From positions 1-10,598 of the forward strand of contig CAZAJB010000071.1 of the NCBI GenBank assembly GCA_964485345.1: DNA of 10,598 nucleotides. The letters run 5' to 3'. The translations under genes were made by a program, and so were the position numbers. Positions 1 through 6,207 of the stretch are shown piece after piece (positions within the stretch are counted from its first letter, which is position 1; each line of letters opens with the position of its first letter). Under the pieces are notes generated by a model. It searched no databases. It had not been told where the DNA came from and was given only the letters and a program-made list of their open reading frames with translations. The DNA comes from UBA5420 sp964485345. Its GTDB lineage: Bacteria > Bacillota > Limnochordia > Darwinibacteriales > Darwinibacteriaceae.

Positions 1-70
1 TCGATCCTGCCCCCTTGCTTCGTGCTTGCACATCTATATACGCAAACAACCATGAAGCATTACATCAGAG

Positions 71-98
71 AAAAAAGCTCCGTCTCCAGAGCTTTTCC
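71..98 (-). terminator. Rho-independent terminator of the cellobiose phosphorylase gene
   Basis: On the minus strand an 8-bp stem (AAAAGCTC at 96-89, GAGCTTTT at 80-73) closes a short loop and runs into a T-tract ending at 71. It lies about 35 bases past the TAG stop of the phosphorylase gene. Positions 1-70 show nothing I can call. Confidence 0.85.
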
Positions 99-130
99 GT
101 TCCCATTTTTGGGCCCCATTCTCGGGCCCC

Positions 131-2566
131 CTACCCCAGCACAACCTCAACCTGGTGGGCTTGGCCATCCAAGAAAAGAGGTAGTTTGTTACCTGCGATC
201 TCTTCACCGTCTACCACGACTTTAGCTACACCTTGGCTTACCCCGTTGGGATTGGTGATATGAATCTGGTAGGTAGCGCCGCGGAATTGTCGTACGATGG
301 AATATGCCTCCCATCTGGGTGGAATACAGGGGTCAATGACCAGGCCATCATAACTGGGCTTTATACCTAAAATCGCTTGGGACATCGCAACATAATTCCA
401 GGCAGCGGTCCCTGTCAGCCAGGAATTCTTAGCTTGCCCGAAGTTGACCGCGTCCCTTCCCCCAATCATTTGGGCATAGACATAGGGTTCAAGCCGATGT
501 AGCTCTGAGATGTCTTCGCGGTAGGCTGGACAGATCTTCTTATAGAGCTCAAAAGCTCTTTCTCCTCGGCCTAAGATCGTCTCGGCAATCATGACCCAAG
601 GATTATTGTGACAGAAGATGCCTCCATTCTCCTTATAACCTGGAGGATACGAAGAGATCTCACCGAGTTCTGGATAGTAGGTTGAATAGGGAGGCGCCAA
701 GAGAACAATGCCGTGCTCCGTCTCCAAATGTTGAGCAACGGAATTTAGAGCCTGTTCGGCCTCCCCCGTCTCCACCCCGATGCCGGCCATCACGCATAAG
801 CCCTGTGGTTCGATGAAGATCTTGCCTTCACCACACTCCTTGCTGCCTACCTTTTCCCCCGCTGCGTCATAGGCCCTTAAGAACCATTCGCCATCATAGC
901 CGTGTTCAAGTACAGTCTGGGTCATGGTCTCCATGTGCATCTGGGCCTGTCTAGCCTCTTCCACAAGATTTCCCCGCCTGCAAAGCTCAATAAAATCCGG
1001 GGCAACATAGACAAACAGTCCGGCAATGAAGATCGATTCGGCGACTGGTCCTTCTGAGGGTCCGCTTGTTTGAAAGGATTCACCTGGTTCCTCCGAAAAG
1101 CAGTTCAGGTTGAGGCAATCGTTCCAGTCTGCGCGTCCGATGAGGGGTAGCCCATGGGGGCCCATATTGTTAATAACATGGTAAAAGGACCGTTTGAGAT
1201 GTTCAAAGAGGCTCGCAGTGTTACTCGGATCGCTATCGAAGGGGACAGCTTCATCTAGGATAGAAAAATCACCCGTTTCTTTGATATAGGCGGCGGTACC
1301 CACAATGAGCCATAGTGGATCATCATTAAAGCCCGATCCGATGGCGTCATTGCCCTTCTTAGTCAGGGGTTGGTACTGGTGGTAGGCACTGCCGTCCTCA
1401 AACTGGGTAGCTGCAATATCTAAGATGCGCTGGCGGGCCCGGGCTGGGACTTGATGAACAAAGCCCAAGAGATCCTGGTTCGAATCACGAAAACCCATGC
1501 CTCGCCCAATACCCGATTCGAAGTAGGATGCGCTGCGGGACATATTGAAGGTCACCATGCATTGATAGGGATTCCAGATGTTAACCATCCGATCGAGTTT
1601 TTCATCACCGCTGGTAAGTTGGAATTTACAGAGCAGGGAGTTCCAGTGGGATTTAAGATCTTCTAGAGCAGCATGAACTTGGTCATCCGTTCTGAACTTA
1701 GCGATCATCTCATGGGCCCTGGCCTTGTTGATCACCCCTGGCCTTTCCCACTTCTGATCCCTGGCATTCTCCACATAGCCAAGGATGAAAATGTAGGAGG
1801 CTTCCTCCCCAGGGGCCAACTGGACTTGAATGTGGTGCGAACCAACGGGCGACCAGCCACTGGCAACGGAGTTCTTGGCGGATCCTTCCAGTACAACCTC
1901 GGGGCTGTCAAAACCATTAGACAGGCCTAGAAAGCTCTCCCGATCGGTATCAAAGCCGACGACATCGCTGTTCACAGAGAAAAATGCATAATGATCACGT
2001 CGCTCGCGGTATTCCGTCTTGTGATAGATGGTCGAATCCTCTACTTCGACCTCGCCAATACTTAAGTTTCGCTGAAAGTTTGTCATGTCATCCTGGGCAT
2101 CCCAGAGGCAAAACTCAACCAGGGAAAAGAGCGATATCGTCTTGGCCCGATCTGTCTCGTTCTTGAGCCGTACTTGAGTTACTTCCCCAGTGAAAAAAAG
2201 TGGTGTAAAAAAAAGCTGTTCGACCTTGAGACCACCTCGGGCTCCTTGGATTTTGGAATAGCCGAGTCCGTGACGGCACTCATAAAAGGACAACTCCTTT
2301 TTCATCGGCTTATAGCTTGGAGTCCAGCAATCCCCTCCGTCGTTGATGTAAAGGTAACGGCCCCCATCATCAAGTGGGACATTATTGTAACGATAGCGAG
2401 TCAAACGCCTCAGACGGGCGTCTTGATAGAAAGAATAGCCCCCAGCTGTATTGGAAATCAAGCCAAAGAACTCTTCGGACCCGAGGTAGTTAATCCAGGG
2501 ATAGGGAGTTCGCGGGGTGGTCATCACGTACTCTCGGTTTTGATCATCAAAATACCCAAATTTCAT
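131..2566 (-). CDS. cbp: Cellobiose phosphorylase, glycoside hydrolase family 94
   Basis: Cytosolic enzyme expected to split cellobiose with inorganic phosphate into alpha-glucose 1-phosphate and glucose, saving ATP during growth on cellulose breakdown products. The 811 residues match the length of clostridial cellobiose phosphorylases as I recall it. An N-terminal beta-sandwich (about 1-280) and helical linker precede the (alpha/alpha)6 catalytic barrel (about 320-740) and a C-terminal beta part. Family motifs seen are GFRDSNQD (358-365), the GSGFNDDPLW block (410-419) and GRADWNDCLN (477-486); D483 of the WND triplet is the expected general acid. The ATG at 2566 follows AGAGG with about 8 nt spacing; the overlapping ATG just upstream reads into a stop after two codons. 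The gene looks monocistronic, with a terminator after it and a SigH-like promoter before it. Family assignment is firm; cellobiose rather than another beta-linked disaccharide is very likely but not proven by sequence. Confidence 0.93.
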   Translation of the reverse strand: MKFGYFDDQNREYVMTTPRTPYPWINYLGSEEFFGLISNTAGGYSFYQDARLRRLTRYRYNNVPLDDGGRYLYINDGGDCWTPSYKPMKKELSFYECRHGLGYSKIQGARGGLKVEQLFFTPLFFTGEVTQVRLKNETDRAKTISLFSLVEFCLWDAQDDMTNFQRNLSIGEVEVEDSTIYHKTEYRERRDHYAFFSVNSDVVGFDTDRESFLGLSNGFDSPEVVLEGSAKNSVASGWSPVGSHHIQVQLAPGEEASYIFILGYVENARDQKWERPGVINKARAHEMIAKFRTDDQVHAALEDLKSHWNSLLCKFQLTSGDEKLDRMVNIWNPYQCMVTFNMSRSASYFESGIGRGMGFRDSNQDLLGFVHQVPARARQRILDIAATQFEDGSAYHQYQPLTKKGNDAIGSGFNDDPLWLIVGTAAYIKETGDFSILDEAVPFDSDPSNTASLFEHLKRSFYHVINNMGPHGLPLIGRADWNDCLNLNCFSEEPGESFQTSGPSEGPVAESIFIAGLFVYVAPDFIELCRRGNLVEEARQAQMHMETMTQTVLEHGYDGEWFLRAYDAAGEKVGSKECGEGKIFIEPQGLCVMAGIGVETGEAEQALNSVAQHLETEHGIVLLAPPYSTYYPELGEISSYPPGYKENGGIFCHNNPWVMIAETILGRGERAFELYKKICPAYREDISELHRLEPYVYAQMIGGRDAVNFGQAKNSWLTGTAAWNYVAMSQAILGIKPSYDGLVIDPCIPPRWEAYSIVRQFRGATYQIHITNPNGVSQGVAKVVVDGEEIAGNKLPLFLDGQAHQVEVVLG

Positions 2567-2595
2567 CGCATCTGACCTCTTTTCTATTTTAGGTA

Positions 2596-2625
2596 GTATT
2601 CGCCGAATTTCCGGATTATTCCTGT
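2596..2625 (-). promoter_or_regulatory. SigH-like promoter upstream of cellobiose phosphorylase
   Basis: On the minus strand ACAGGAATA (2625-2617) is followed after 12 bp by GGCGAATAC (2604-2596). This fits the Bacillus SigH (Spo0H) consensus RnAGGAwww, 11-12 bp, RnnGAATww, with one mismatch at the last base. A transcript start near 2589 would leave a leader of about 23 nt containing the ribosome binding site. No good SigA boxes were found here. Use of SigH is inferred from the match alone. Confidence 0.55.
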
Positions 2626-2639
2626 CTCATTCTAGACGG

Positions 2640-2682
2640 AAAAAGAGCAAGTCTCTCTGAATTTCTCCAGAACGGCTTGCCC
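2640..2682 (-). terminator. Terminator downstream of the XRE regulator
   Basis: On the minus strand GGGCAAG (2682-2676) pairs with CTTGCTC (2651-2645), with one G-T pair and a weak inner TCTG/CAGA stem, followed by TTTTT (2644-2640). It separates the regulator from the phosphorylase gene, so the two are probably not co-transcribed. Confidence 0.6.
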
Positions 2683-2702
2683 TTCGCTGCTACAGCTTAG
2701 GA

Positions 2703-3212
2703 TTACTGGTTGCGGCTAAGTATTCTCAGCTTGAAAGCTCTGACTCTCCCAACACTTCTAGTGGTGTAGATGATGCCAGTCACTAGAACACCAAAAACGA
2801 GTCCAAGCATAAAACTGGATATGTTGTCATAGATGGCGATCTCGGTCAAACCTCGAGCTTCCAAGACCATGCTGACACTAAGTGCCAGCAGCCCAACTGC
2901 AAGGATGCCGCGCAACCGTTTTGACAGCACCAGTTTTTCATAACTACCATAGTCTGCAACCTTAAGCAATGATTCCTCTGTTTCCATGTCCATCATATCT
3001 TCCTTCCTCTCTGCGTCCAAGAGCTCCCCAACAGCGATGTCGAAGAATTTGGCCATTTCCATCACCAAATCAAAATCAGGCATGTTGACTCCGTTCTCCC
3101 AGCGCGAGATGCTGCGATTCGATACGCCAAGCACCTCTGCTAATTGCTCTTGAGTCAAACCCTTTTCCTTCCGCAACTCCTTGAGGAAGAGTCCGAATTT
3201 TTTCTGATCCAT
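2703..3212 (-). CDS. XRE-family helix-turn-helix regulator with two C-terminal membrane segments
   Basis: A 169-residue DNA-binding protein. Residues 6-62 form a Cro/C1-type HTH domain, with the recognition region around GLTQEQLAEVLGVSNRSISRWENG (18-41) and the usual P45-D46 before the last helices. An acidic, Met-rich linker (66-82) follows, then two hydrophobic stretches at about 101-118 and 131-151 that look like transmembrane helices, and a basic C-terminal tail. This layout is known from Firmicutes XRE regulators anchored in the membrane; what they sense is mostly unknown. The ATG at 3212 follows AAAGGAG with a rather long spacing of about 12 nt. The gene is divergent from the bacterioferritin-like gene, so autoregulation or control of that gene is possible but not shown. 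The target genes cannot be read from sequence. Confidence 0.88.
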   Translation of the reverse strand: MDQKKFGLFLKELRKEKGLTQEQLAEVLGVSNRSISRWENGVNMPDFDLVMEMAKFFDIAVGELLDAERKEDMMDMETEESLLKVADYGSYEKLVLSKRLRGILAVGLLALSVSMVLEARGLTEIAIYDNISSFMLGLVFGVLVTGIIYTTRSVGRVRAFKLRILSRNQ

Positions 3213-3330
3213 GGGCTATGGCCACTCCTTTCACTATCCAGAATAGCTTGTTGGGATAGATACGCACAGGACACAAAACGAGAAACTCGCGATTTACGGT
3301 GGACATCTGTGTCTGCTAGCTGCCTTTTTC

Positions 3331-3339
3331 ATTCTAGCA
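3331..3339 (-). promoter_or_regulatory. Possible extended -10 promoter for the XRE regulator
   Basis: On the minus strand TGCTAGAAT (3339-3331) matches an extended SigA -10 (TGnTAnAAT). The hexamer 17 bp upstream is poor, as is tolerated with an extended -10. It implies a leader of about 110 nt before the ATG at 3212. No other start signal in this leader is better. Confidence 0.4.
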
Positions 3340-3353
3340 CGACTCGGTTTTTT

Positions 3354-3385
3354 CTTCCTGCCAGTCTTGGGCAAGACCTTCCTGC
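3354..3385. promoter_or_regulatory. Candidate operator: dyad GTCTTG-GG-CAAGAC flanked by CTTCCTGC direct repeats
   Basis: A perfect 6+6 dyad with a 2-bp centre (3364-3377) lies between two identical octamers, CTTCCTGC at 3354-3361 and 3378-3385. It sits between the divergent promoter candidates of the XRE regulator and the bacterioferritin-like gene, about 12 bp upstream of the latter's -35. Symmetry and position suit a dimeric repressor site; which protein binds is unknown. Confidence 0.4.
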
Positions 3386-3388
3386 GAT

Positions 3389-3419
3389 CTGACAATTGTT
3401 CTCATGAAGAGACTATGAT
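3389..3419 (+). promoter_or_regulatory. Possible SigA promoter of the bacterioferritin-like gene
   Basis: CTGACA (3389-3394) and TATGAT (3414-3419) each match the consensus at 5 of 6 bases, but the 19-bp spacer is longer than ideal. A palindrome ACAATTGT (3392-3399) overlaps the -35. An alternative pair is TTGTTC (3396-3401) with TAGACT (3419-3424) at 17 bp. Confidence 0.4.
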
Positions 3420-3458
3420 AGACTAATCCTAAGTACGAAATTCAAGGAGGGACATACT

Positions 3459-3983
3459 TTGAACAGAGAAGAGAGAAGAAACAAAGTGCTGGAGGTCCTA
3501 AACACAGCGAAATCCATGGAGCTACAGGCCGTTCACCAGTATATGCACCAACATTACACTCTCGATGACAGAGACTTTGGCGAGTTAGCTGCAAAGGTAA
3601 AGCTCATTGCTATTGACGAAATGCGCCACGCCGAAGCATTGGCAGAGAGAATTAAGGAACTGGGCGGCGAACCAACAACAGAACTAGCTGGCCCTGTCGT
3701 GAAGCGGCAAGATGTGAAGGACATCTTCCCCTTCGACGCCAACGAGGAAGACGAAGCGATTGACGCCTATGGCCAATTTGCCAACATCTGCCGTGAAATG
3801 GGAGACACCATCTCCGCCAGTCTTTTTGAGACGATCATCGAACACGAGCAAAGTCACTTTAACTATTTTGACAACGTAGATACGCACATCAAGACACTCG
3901 GCGATACCTACCTCTCGAACCTAGCGGGTACACCATCGGCAACCGGTCCTTCGAAGGGCTTCGCCTTCCCAGCGGGTGAATAG
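3459..3983 (+). CDS. Bacterioferritin-like (ferritin superfamily) protein
   Basis: A 174-residue four-helix ferritin-like protein, expected to bind a di-iron centre and to oxidise and store iron or take part in peroxide defence in the cytoplasm. Two Glu/ExxH pairs can be seen: E21 in MELQAVHQY, E54 and H57 in DEMRHAEALAERI, E99 in EAIDAYGQ, and E130 and H133 in IEHEQSHFNYFDN. These line up with the bacterioferritin ferroxidase ligands. M55 falls at the position of the haem-ligand Met of true bacterioferritins, so haem binding is possible. The C-terminal tail (about 155-174) is Gly/Pro-rich and differs from classic Bfr. The start is TTG, chosen because AAGGAGG (3444-3450) stands 8 nt upstream and no in-frame ATG fits before the first conserved helix. 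Length is somewhat above the usual 155-160. The gene is followed by a bidirectional hairpin. Confidence 0.88.
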   Translation: MNREERRNKVLEVLNTAKSMELQAVHQYMHQHYTLDDRDFGELAAKVKLIAIDEMRHAEALAERIKELGGEPTTELAGPVVKRQDVKDIFPFDANEEDEAIDAYGQFANICREMGDTISASLFETIIEHEQSHFNYFDNVDTHIKTLGDTYLSNLAGTPSATGPSKGFAFPAGE

Positions 3984-4001
3984 CGAATCCTCAAGGCAGC
4001 A

Positions 4002-4031
4002 AAAGGGACTTACCAATGGTAAAGTCCCTTT
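4002..4031. terminator. Bidirectional hairpin between convergent genes
   Basis: AAAGGGACTTACC (4002-4014) pairs with GGTAAAGTCCCTTT (4018-4031) with one bulged base and a 3-nt loop. A/T runs at the foot give a short U-tract in either direction. It lies between the stops of the bacterioferritin-like gene (plus) and the YjfB-like gene (minus). Confidence 0.75.
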
Positions 4032-4047
4032 AAACTTCTACGAATGA

Positions 4048-4248
4048 CTATGCGGTTACATCAAGCAGAGAGCCCAAATGCGGGTTTGCAGACAACTCCA
4101 TGGCATGTACTGAGTCCATGAGCTTCAACAAAGCATCGCCTTGGTCTTCCACAACATCTTTGGCCATCCCCATCAGCCGAGCCCCCACTTCAAGCCCGAT
4201 CTCTTGTGCCTTCAGGGAGGAGGCCAACGAAGCAATATTCATCACCAT
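4048..4248 (-). CDS. YjfB-like small protein (putative motility protein family)
   Basis: A 66-residue protein beginning MVMNIASLASS and continuing with an amphipathic helix rich in Met, Leu and Ala (GARLMGMAKDVVEDQGDALLKLMDS). This resembles the YjfB 'putative motility protein' family of Bacillota, which are about 60 residues long and of unproven function. No signal peptide or cysteine is present. An in-frame GTG at 4257 lies further out, but AAGGAGG (4264-4258) stands 9 nt before the ATG at 4248, which decides the start; the GTG overlaps the ribosome binding site itself. No flagellar or chemotaxis gene is in the window, so context gives no support for motility. The family call rests on recognised sequence pattern only. 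Confidence 0.72.
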   Translation of the reverse strand: MVMNIASLASSLKAQEIGLEVGARLMGMAKDVVEDQGDALLKLMDSVHAMELSANPHLGSLLDVTA

Positions 4249-4281
4249 GTTCCGCACCCTCCTTCGTGATCCTATGGATTA

Positions 4282-4311
4282 CTTATACATCATGAAAGAG
4301 TTTCCTGCCAG
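4282..4311 (-). promoter_or_regulatory. Possible SigA promoter of the YjfB-like gene
   Basis: On the minus strand CTGGCA (4311-4306), an 18-bp spacer and TATAAG (4287-4282) stand about 34 bp before the ATG at 4248. The -35 matches 4 of 6 and the -10 matches 5 of 6. Confidence 0.4.
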
Positions 4312-4345
4312 GTTTCCTTCCAGATTTACCAACGCCTTAGGAAAC
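4312..4345 (-). terminator. Weak hairpin after the C-GCAxxG-C-C gene
   Basis: GTTTCCT (4312-4318) and AGGAAAC (4339-4345) form a 7-bp stem with a 20-nt loop just past the stop of the upstream minus-strand gene. There is no T-tract, so termination is doubtful. Confidence 0.25.
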
Positions 4346-4348
4346 TAG

Positions 4349-4783
4349 CTACTCAACTCCCATCTCTTCCAAAAGCACGATTGCAGTCCGGATGGCCTCT
4401 TCACACTTCTGGCGCTTGTTGCCTGCGAACCTTTCCCGAGCCTCCACATCTCTTACATCGTAGCCTAGAATCTCACGGCAAAGCAGTGTACCCTTCCTCT
4501 GTGCATATTTCTCCATGAAGTATAGGGTAAGCTCTGCACATTTTTCTTTGGCGGCCTGATCACCTACTAGGTATTGCCCTTCCTTTGAGCCGATGGCCAT
4601 TAGGGCCCCAGTCACCGCACCGCAGACCTCCCCGCAGCGCATACCACCGCCAAAGCTAGAGGCAAGCTTCAGTGCTAACTGGCCTCTATCTTCCTCTATC
4701 TCGACAAAAGGACCAAGAACAGCTTGAGCGCAGTTAAACCCACCGCTAAATAAGCGCAAGGCTTGATCTATTCTGCTTGCCAT
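4349..4783 (-). CDS. C-GCAxxG-C-C family probable redox protein
   Basis: A 144-residue cytosolic protein with the signature of the C-GCAxxG-C-C family, annotated as probable redox proteins with no established reaction. Visible are GGFNCAQAVL with C18 (14-23), the glycine-rich GGGMRCGEVCGAVTGALMAIG block with C50 and C54, then C82, C102 in LLCREILGYD, and C127 near the end. The spaced cysteines suggest a metal or thiol redox centre. An in-frame TTG at 4825 would add 14 residues, but it lies at the edge of a terminator stem. The ATG at 4783 has AAAGGA about 11 nt upstream, and the protein then begins directly at the conserved helix, so I chose the ATG. The family is common in anaerobes. Its neighbours are small proteins of unknown role and do not help with function. 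Confidence 0.85.
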   Translation of the reverse strand: MASRIDQALRLFSGGFNCAQAVLGPFVEIEEDRGQLALKLASSFGGGMRCGEVCGAVTGALMAIGSKEGQYLVGDQAAKEKCAELTLYFMEKYAQRKGTLLCREILGYDVRDVEARERFAGNKRQKCEEAIRTAIVLLEEMGVE

Positions 4784-4824
4784 ACTCCTACGCTTCCTTT
4801 CTACCTGGAATACTATGAAAGACA

Positions 4825-4856
4825 ATACCCAGCAGAAACGGAGCTTTGCCGGGTAT
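4825..4856 (-). terminator. Rho-independent terminator after the 41-residue ORF
   Basis: On the minus strand ATACCCGGCA (4856-4847) pairs with TGCTGGGTAT (4834-4825), with one G-T pair and a 12-nt loop, then TTGTCTTT follows. It lies about 30 nt after the TAA of the small ORF and 40 nt before the ATG of the C-GCAxxG-C-C gene, so it could also act as a leader attenuator for that gene. Confidence 0.7.
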
Positions 4857-4886
4857 CCTTGCTTGTCTTCCTACATCAAACCCATG

Positions 4887-5012
4887 TTAGAATAACGGCC
4901 TGCGTTCACGCGCCCGCACCTTTACCCATATCTTCCCGTCAGCCTCCCTGAAGAAACGCACACCAAACACCTTAAGTGGTGTCCAAAACTCCCTAAACTG
5001 ATAATATGGCAT
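4887..5012 (-). CDS. Small basic protein of 41 residues, unknown function
   Basis: I do not recognise this protein. It reads MPYYQFREFW, TPLKVFGVRF, FREADGKIWV, KVRARERRPL, F and then TAA. It has ten Lys/Arg against four Asp/Glu and many aromatic residues, and no cysteine, signal peptide or membrane segment. Expression is supported by AGGGGGTGA (5028-5020), one mismatch from the ideal Shine-Dalgarno sequence and 7 nt before the ATG. A SigH-like promoter stands about 75 bp upstream and a good terminator follows. Promoter, ribosome binding site, ORF and terminator in order argue that it is a real, independently transcribed gene. The short alternating pattern VFGVRFFREADGKIWVKVRA suggests a small beta-hairpin or nucleic-acid binder, but that is inference. 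Confidence 0.62.
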   Translation of the reverse strand: MPYYQFREFWTPLKVFGVRFFREADGKIWVKVRARERRPLF

Positions 5013-5087
5013 GGCAACTTCACCCCCTAGATTCGATTTGTTTACAGAAGCACAATGTTCTTCGTATCAAATTCGATCCTTGGTGTT

Positions 5088-5116
5088 AAATTCGGCAAAT
5101 GCCATACTTTTCCTGC
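5088..5116 (-). promoter_or_regulatory. SigH-like promoter upstream of the 41-residue ORF
   Basis: On the minus strand GCAGGAAAA (5116-5108), an 11-bp spacer and GCCGAATTT (5096-5088) fit every position of the Bacillus SigH consensus RnAGGAwww, 11-12 bp, RnnGAATww. The predicted start near 5081 gives a leader of about 68 nt. A second CGAATTT lies at 5075-5069, inside that leader. Confidence 0.6.
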
Positions 5117-5144
5117 TGGCGGGCCAAGAACTTGGGGGACAAAG

Positions 5145-5480
5145 TTAGTCTGTCTGCGCTTCAAAATGTAGGGTCATTGTCTCGTTTCTGTCTATCTCCA
5201 GGCGCACTTTGCCTGTCTCCGTGTTGTACCAGCGCGCAGGATCATATCCTTCGAGACGAGGTAGTGTGCCGGTCCATTTTGTGAGCATGTACCCCTCCTT
5301 GACCCGCACAGTAAACTCCGCCACAACGAATCCACGACGCTTTTTATGAAGGATATCCGAAATCGTTGCTGCCTCCTCTGGCTGAACTCTGACAGCTAAG
5401 GTATAACTCGTCTTTTTCCTGACATAGAAGACCACAACCAATACCACAAGTAGCAGGGCGAACAATGACATACTTTCCAT
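5145..5480 (-). CDS. Small protein with one N-terminal membrane anchor, unknown function
   Basis: I do not recognise this 111-residue protein. Residues 5-20 (SLFALLLVVLVVVFYV) form one hydrophobic helix followed by RKK, which predicts a single-pass protein with its C-terminal part in the cytoplasm by the positive-inside rule. Residues 25-110 alternate charged and hydrophobic positions, suggesting a beta-rich soluble domain (YTLAVRVQ, GFVVAEFTVRVKEG, GKVRLEIDRNETMTLHFEAQ). An in-frame ATG at 5528 would add 16 polar residues, but AGGAGGTGA lies 5 nt before the ATG at 5480 and an extended -10 promoter lies at 5543-5551, so the shorter form is chosen. No Cys is present. It is transcribed away from the SPOCS-like cluster; any link to it is unproven. 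Confidence 0.75.
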   Translation of the reverse strand: MESMSLFALLLVVLVVVFYVRKKTSYTLAVRVQPEEAATISDILHKKRRGFVVAEFTVRVKEGYMLTKWTGTLPRLEGYDPARWYNTETGKVRLEIDRNETMTLHFEAQTD

Positions 5481-5542
5481 GGTCTTCACCTCCTCCGTTT
5501 TAAAATCCGTCTCGAAATGCGTCTCCATCTACCAGATATGTC

Positions 5543-5551
5543 ATTATACCA
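5543..5551 (-). promoter_or_regulatory. Extended -10 promoter of the membrane-anchored protein gene
   Basis: On the minus strand TGGTATAAT (5551-5543) is a perfect extended -10 (TGnTATAAT). No good -35 is seen, which this class tolerates. It stands about 60 bp before the ATG at 5480. The site overlaps a palindrome, CAGATCTG, just upstream. Confidence 0.6.
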
Positions 5552-5632
5552 GATCTGAGCTGTGGAGTTCTACTAGGTCATCCTCAGGTATTCTCACTCG
5601 TCACAGAAACAGGCTCCGAAACAGGGCCATCT

Positions 5633-5665
5633 TCCTATAGCATGTTGTTCGGGGCGACATATTCT
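5633..5665 (+). promoter_or_regulatory. Promoter-like element of the first SPOCS-like gene, mother-cell sigma type
   Basis: TCCTATAGC (5633-5641), 16 bp, then CATATTCT (5658-5665). The same two boxes with the same 16-bp spacing recur at 6257-6290 before the second SPOCS-like gene, while the spacer sequences differ. CATAnnnT resembles the -10 of SigE/SigK promoters. The upstream box is not a textbook -35 for either factor. The element sits about 57 bp before the ATG at 5722. Confidence 0.55.
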
Positions 5666-5721
5666 GAAGCAAGAGATTGGTCAGGTTTCGATCAGTCCAA
5701 CACCCGAAAGGAGATGTTCAA

Positions 5722-6195
5722 ATGGGTTTTCTTTCAAATCAACTATCGCCCCAGAACTTCCAAGATCATCTGCTAAAAACGCTAAAGGTCATTTGCCAGG
5801 AGCAAGTCCAGCAGCCAGATAATCAAGTGACAGTTACACTCGAAGCCACCCCGACCACCCCCGTTACTGCTACCATAACCCCACTGTCGTTTGAGGCCAT
5901 CGTGGATCAAGACAAAGTTTTCAACACTTGGCTCTTGGAAGTCACGGTGACAGACGCGACCGGAGCCGTGGAAACGTTCGAAGTAACTTACCAAGAGGAT
6001 GCGGTCGTTTGTCCTTTCGATCTCAACCAATGGCCAGGCCAGACTATTGTGCAGAAACATGATGTTGAGTTTAGAATCATTGGCGACCCAATTGTCGATG
6101 GAGACGACGTAACCATCAATTTCGTCATCAACTACTGCTTAGTTGTTGCTAAGGAAGTCTTAGTCAGAGTCAATGGAGCCATTCTATTCTGCTAG
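5722..6195 (+). CDS. SPOCS-like (DUF3794-type) protein A, probable spore envelope protein
   Basis: A 157-residue protein with no signal peptide or membrane helix. Residues about 50-150 resemble a single SPOCS domain, known from clostridial spore-coat morphogenesis protein SipL and related proteins: a V-x-K-V-x-N strand start (61-68), a central ETFEVTYQEDAVVCPFD block, GQTIVQKHD (106-114), and an ending YCLVVAKEVLVRV (138-150). It shares IVQKHD, YC-hydrophobic-VVA-x-E and a terminal FC with protein B, so the two are paralogues. Four cysteines (25, 97, 139, 157) could cross-link. The start at 5722 follows AAAGGAG by 8 nt; an upstream in-frame start at 5677 has no ribosome binding site. A strong terminator follows, so it is probably transcribed alone. 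A role in the spore coat or exosporium is inferred from the domain and the promoter. Confidence 0.62.
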   Translation: MGFLSNQLSPQNFQDHLLKTLKVICQEQVQQPDNQVTVTLEATPTTPVTATITPLSFEAIVDQDKVFNTWLLEVTVTDATGAVETFEVTYQEDAVVCPFDLNQWPGQTIVQKHDVEFRIIGDPIVDGDDVTINFVINYCLVVAKEVLVRVNGAILFC

Positions 6196-6207
6196 GCAGC
6201 CAGTCCG

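Noticed and set aside
111..131. Two GGGCCCC copies past the phosphorylase stop as an attachment or insertion duplication
   Set aside because: The hexamer is itself a palindrome, the copies are too short to mean much, and no mobile element lies nearby.
2174..2575. Open plus-strand frame of 133 codons
   Set aside because: It lies fully antisense to the cellobiose phosphorylase gene, has no ribosome binding site and no recognisable protein pattern.
3331..3362. Third AGGAA...GAAT pair upstream of the XRE gene as a SigH promoter
   Set aside because: The spacer is 15 bp instead of 11-12 and the downstream box is better explained as an extended SigA -10.
3144..3392. Open plus-strand frame of 82 codons across the XRE start region
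   Set aside because: It overlaps the HTH-coding start and the intergenic control region on the other strand, with low-complexity translation and no start signal.
4763..4951. Open plus-strand frame of 62 codons
   Set aside because: It runs antisense through a terminator and the better supported 41-residue ORF and lacks a ribosome binding site.
5124..5135. CCAAG-AA-CTTGG inverted repeat as terminator of the membrane-anchored protein gene
   Set aside because: The stem is only 5 bp and no T-tract follows.
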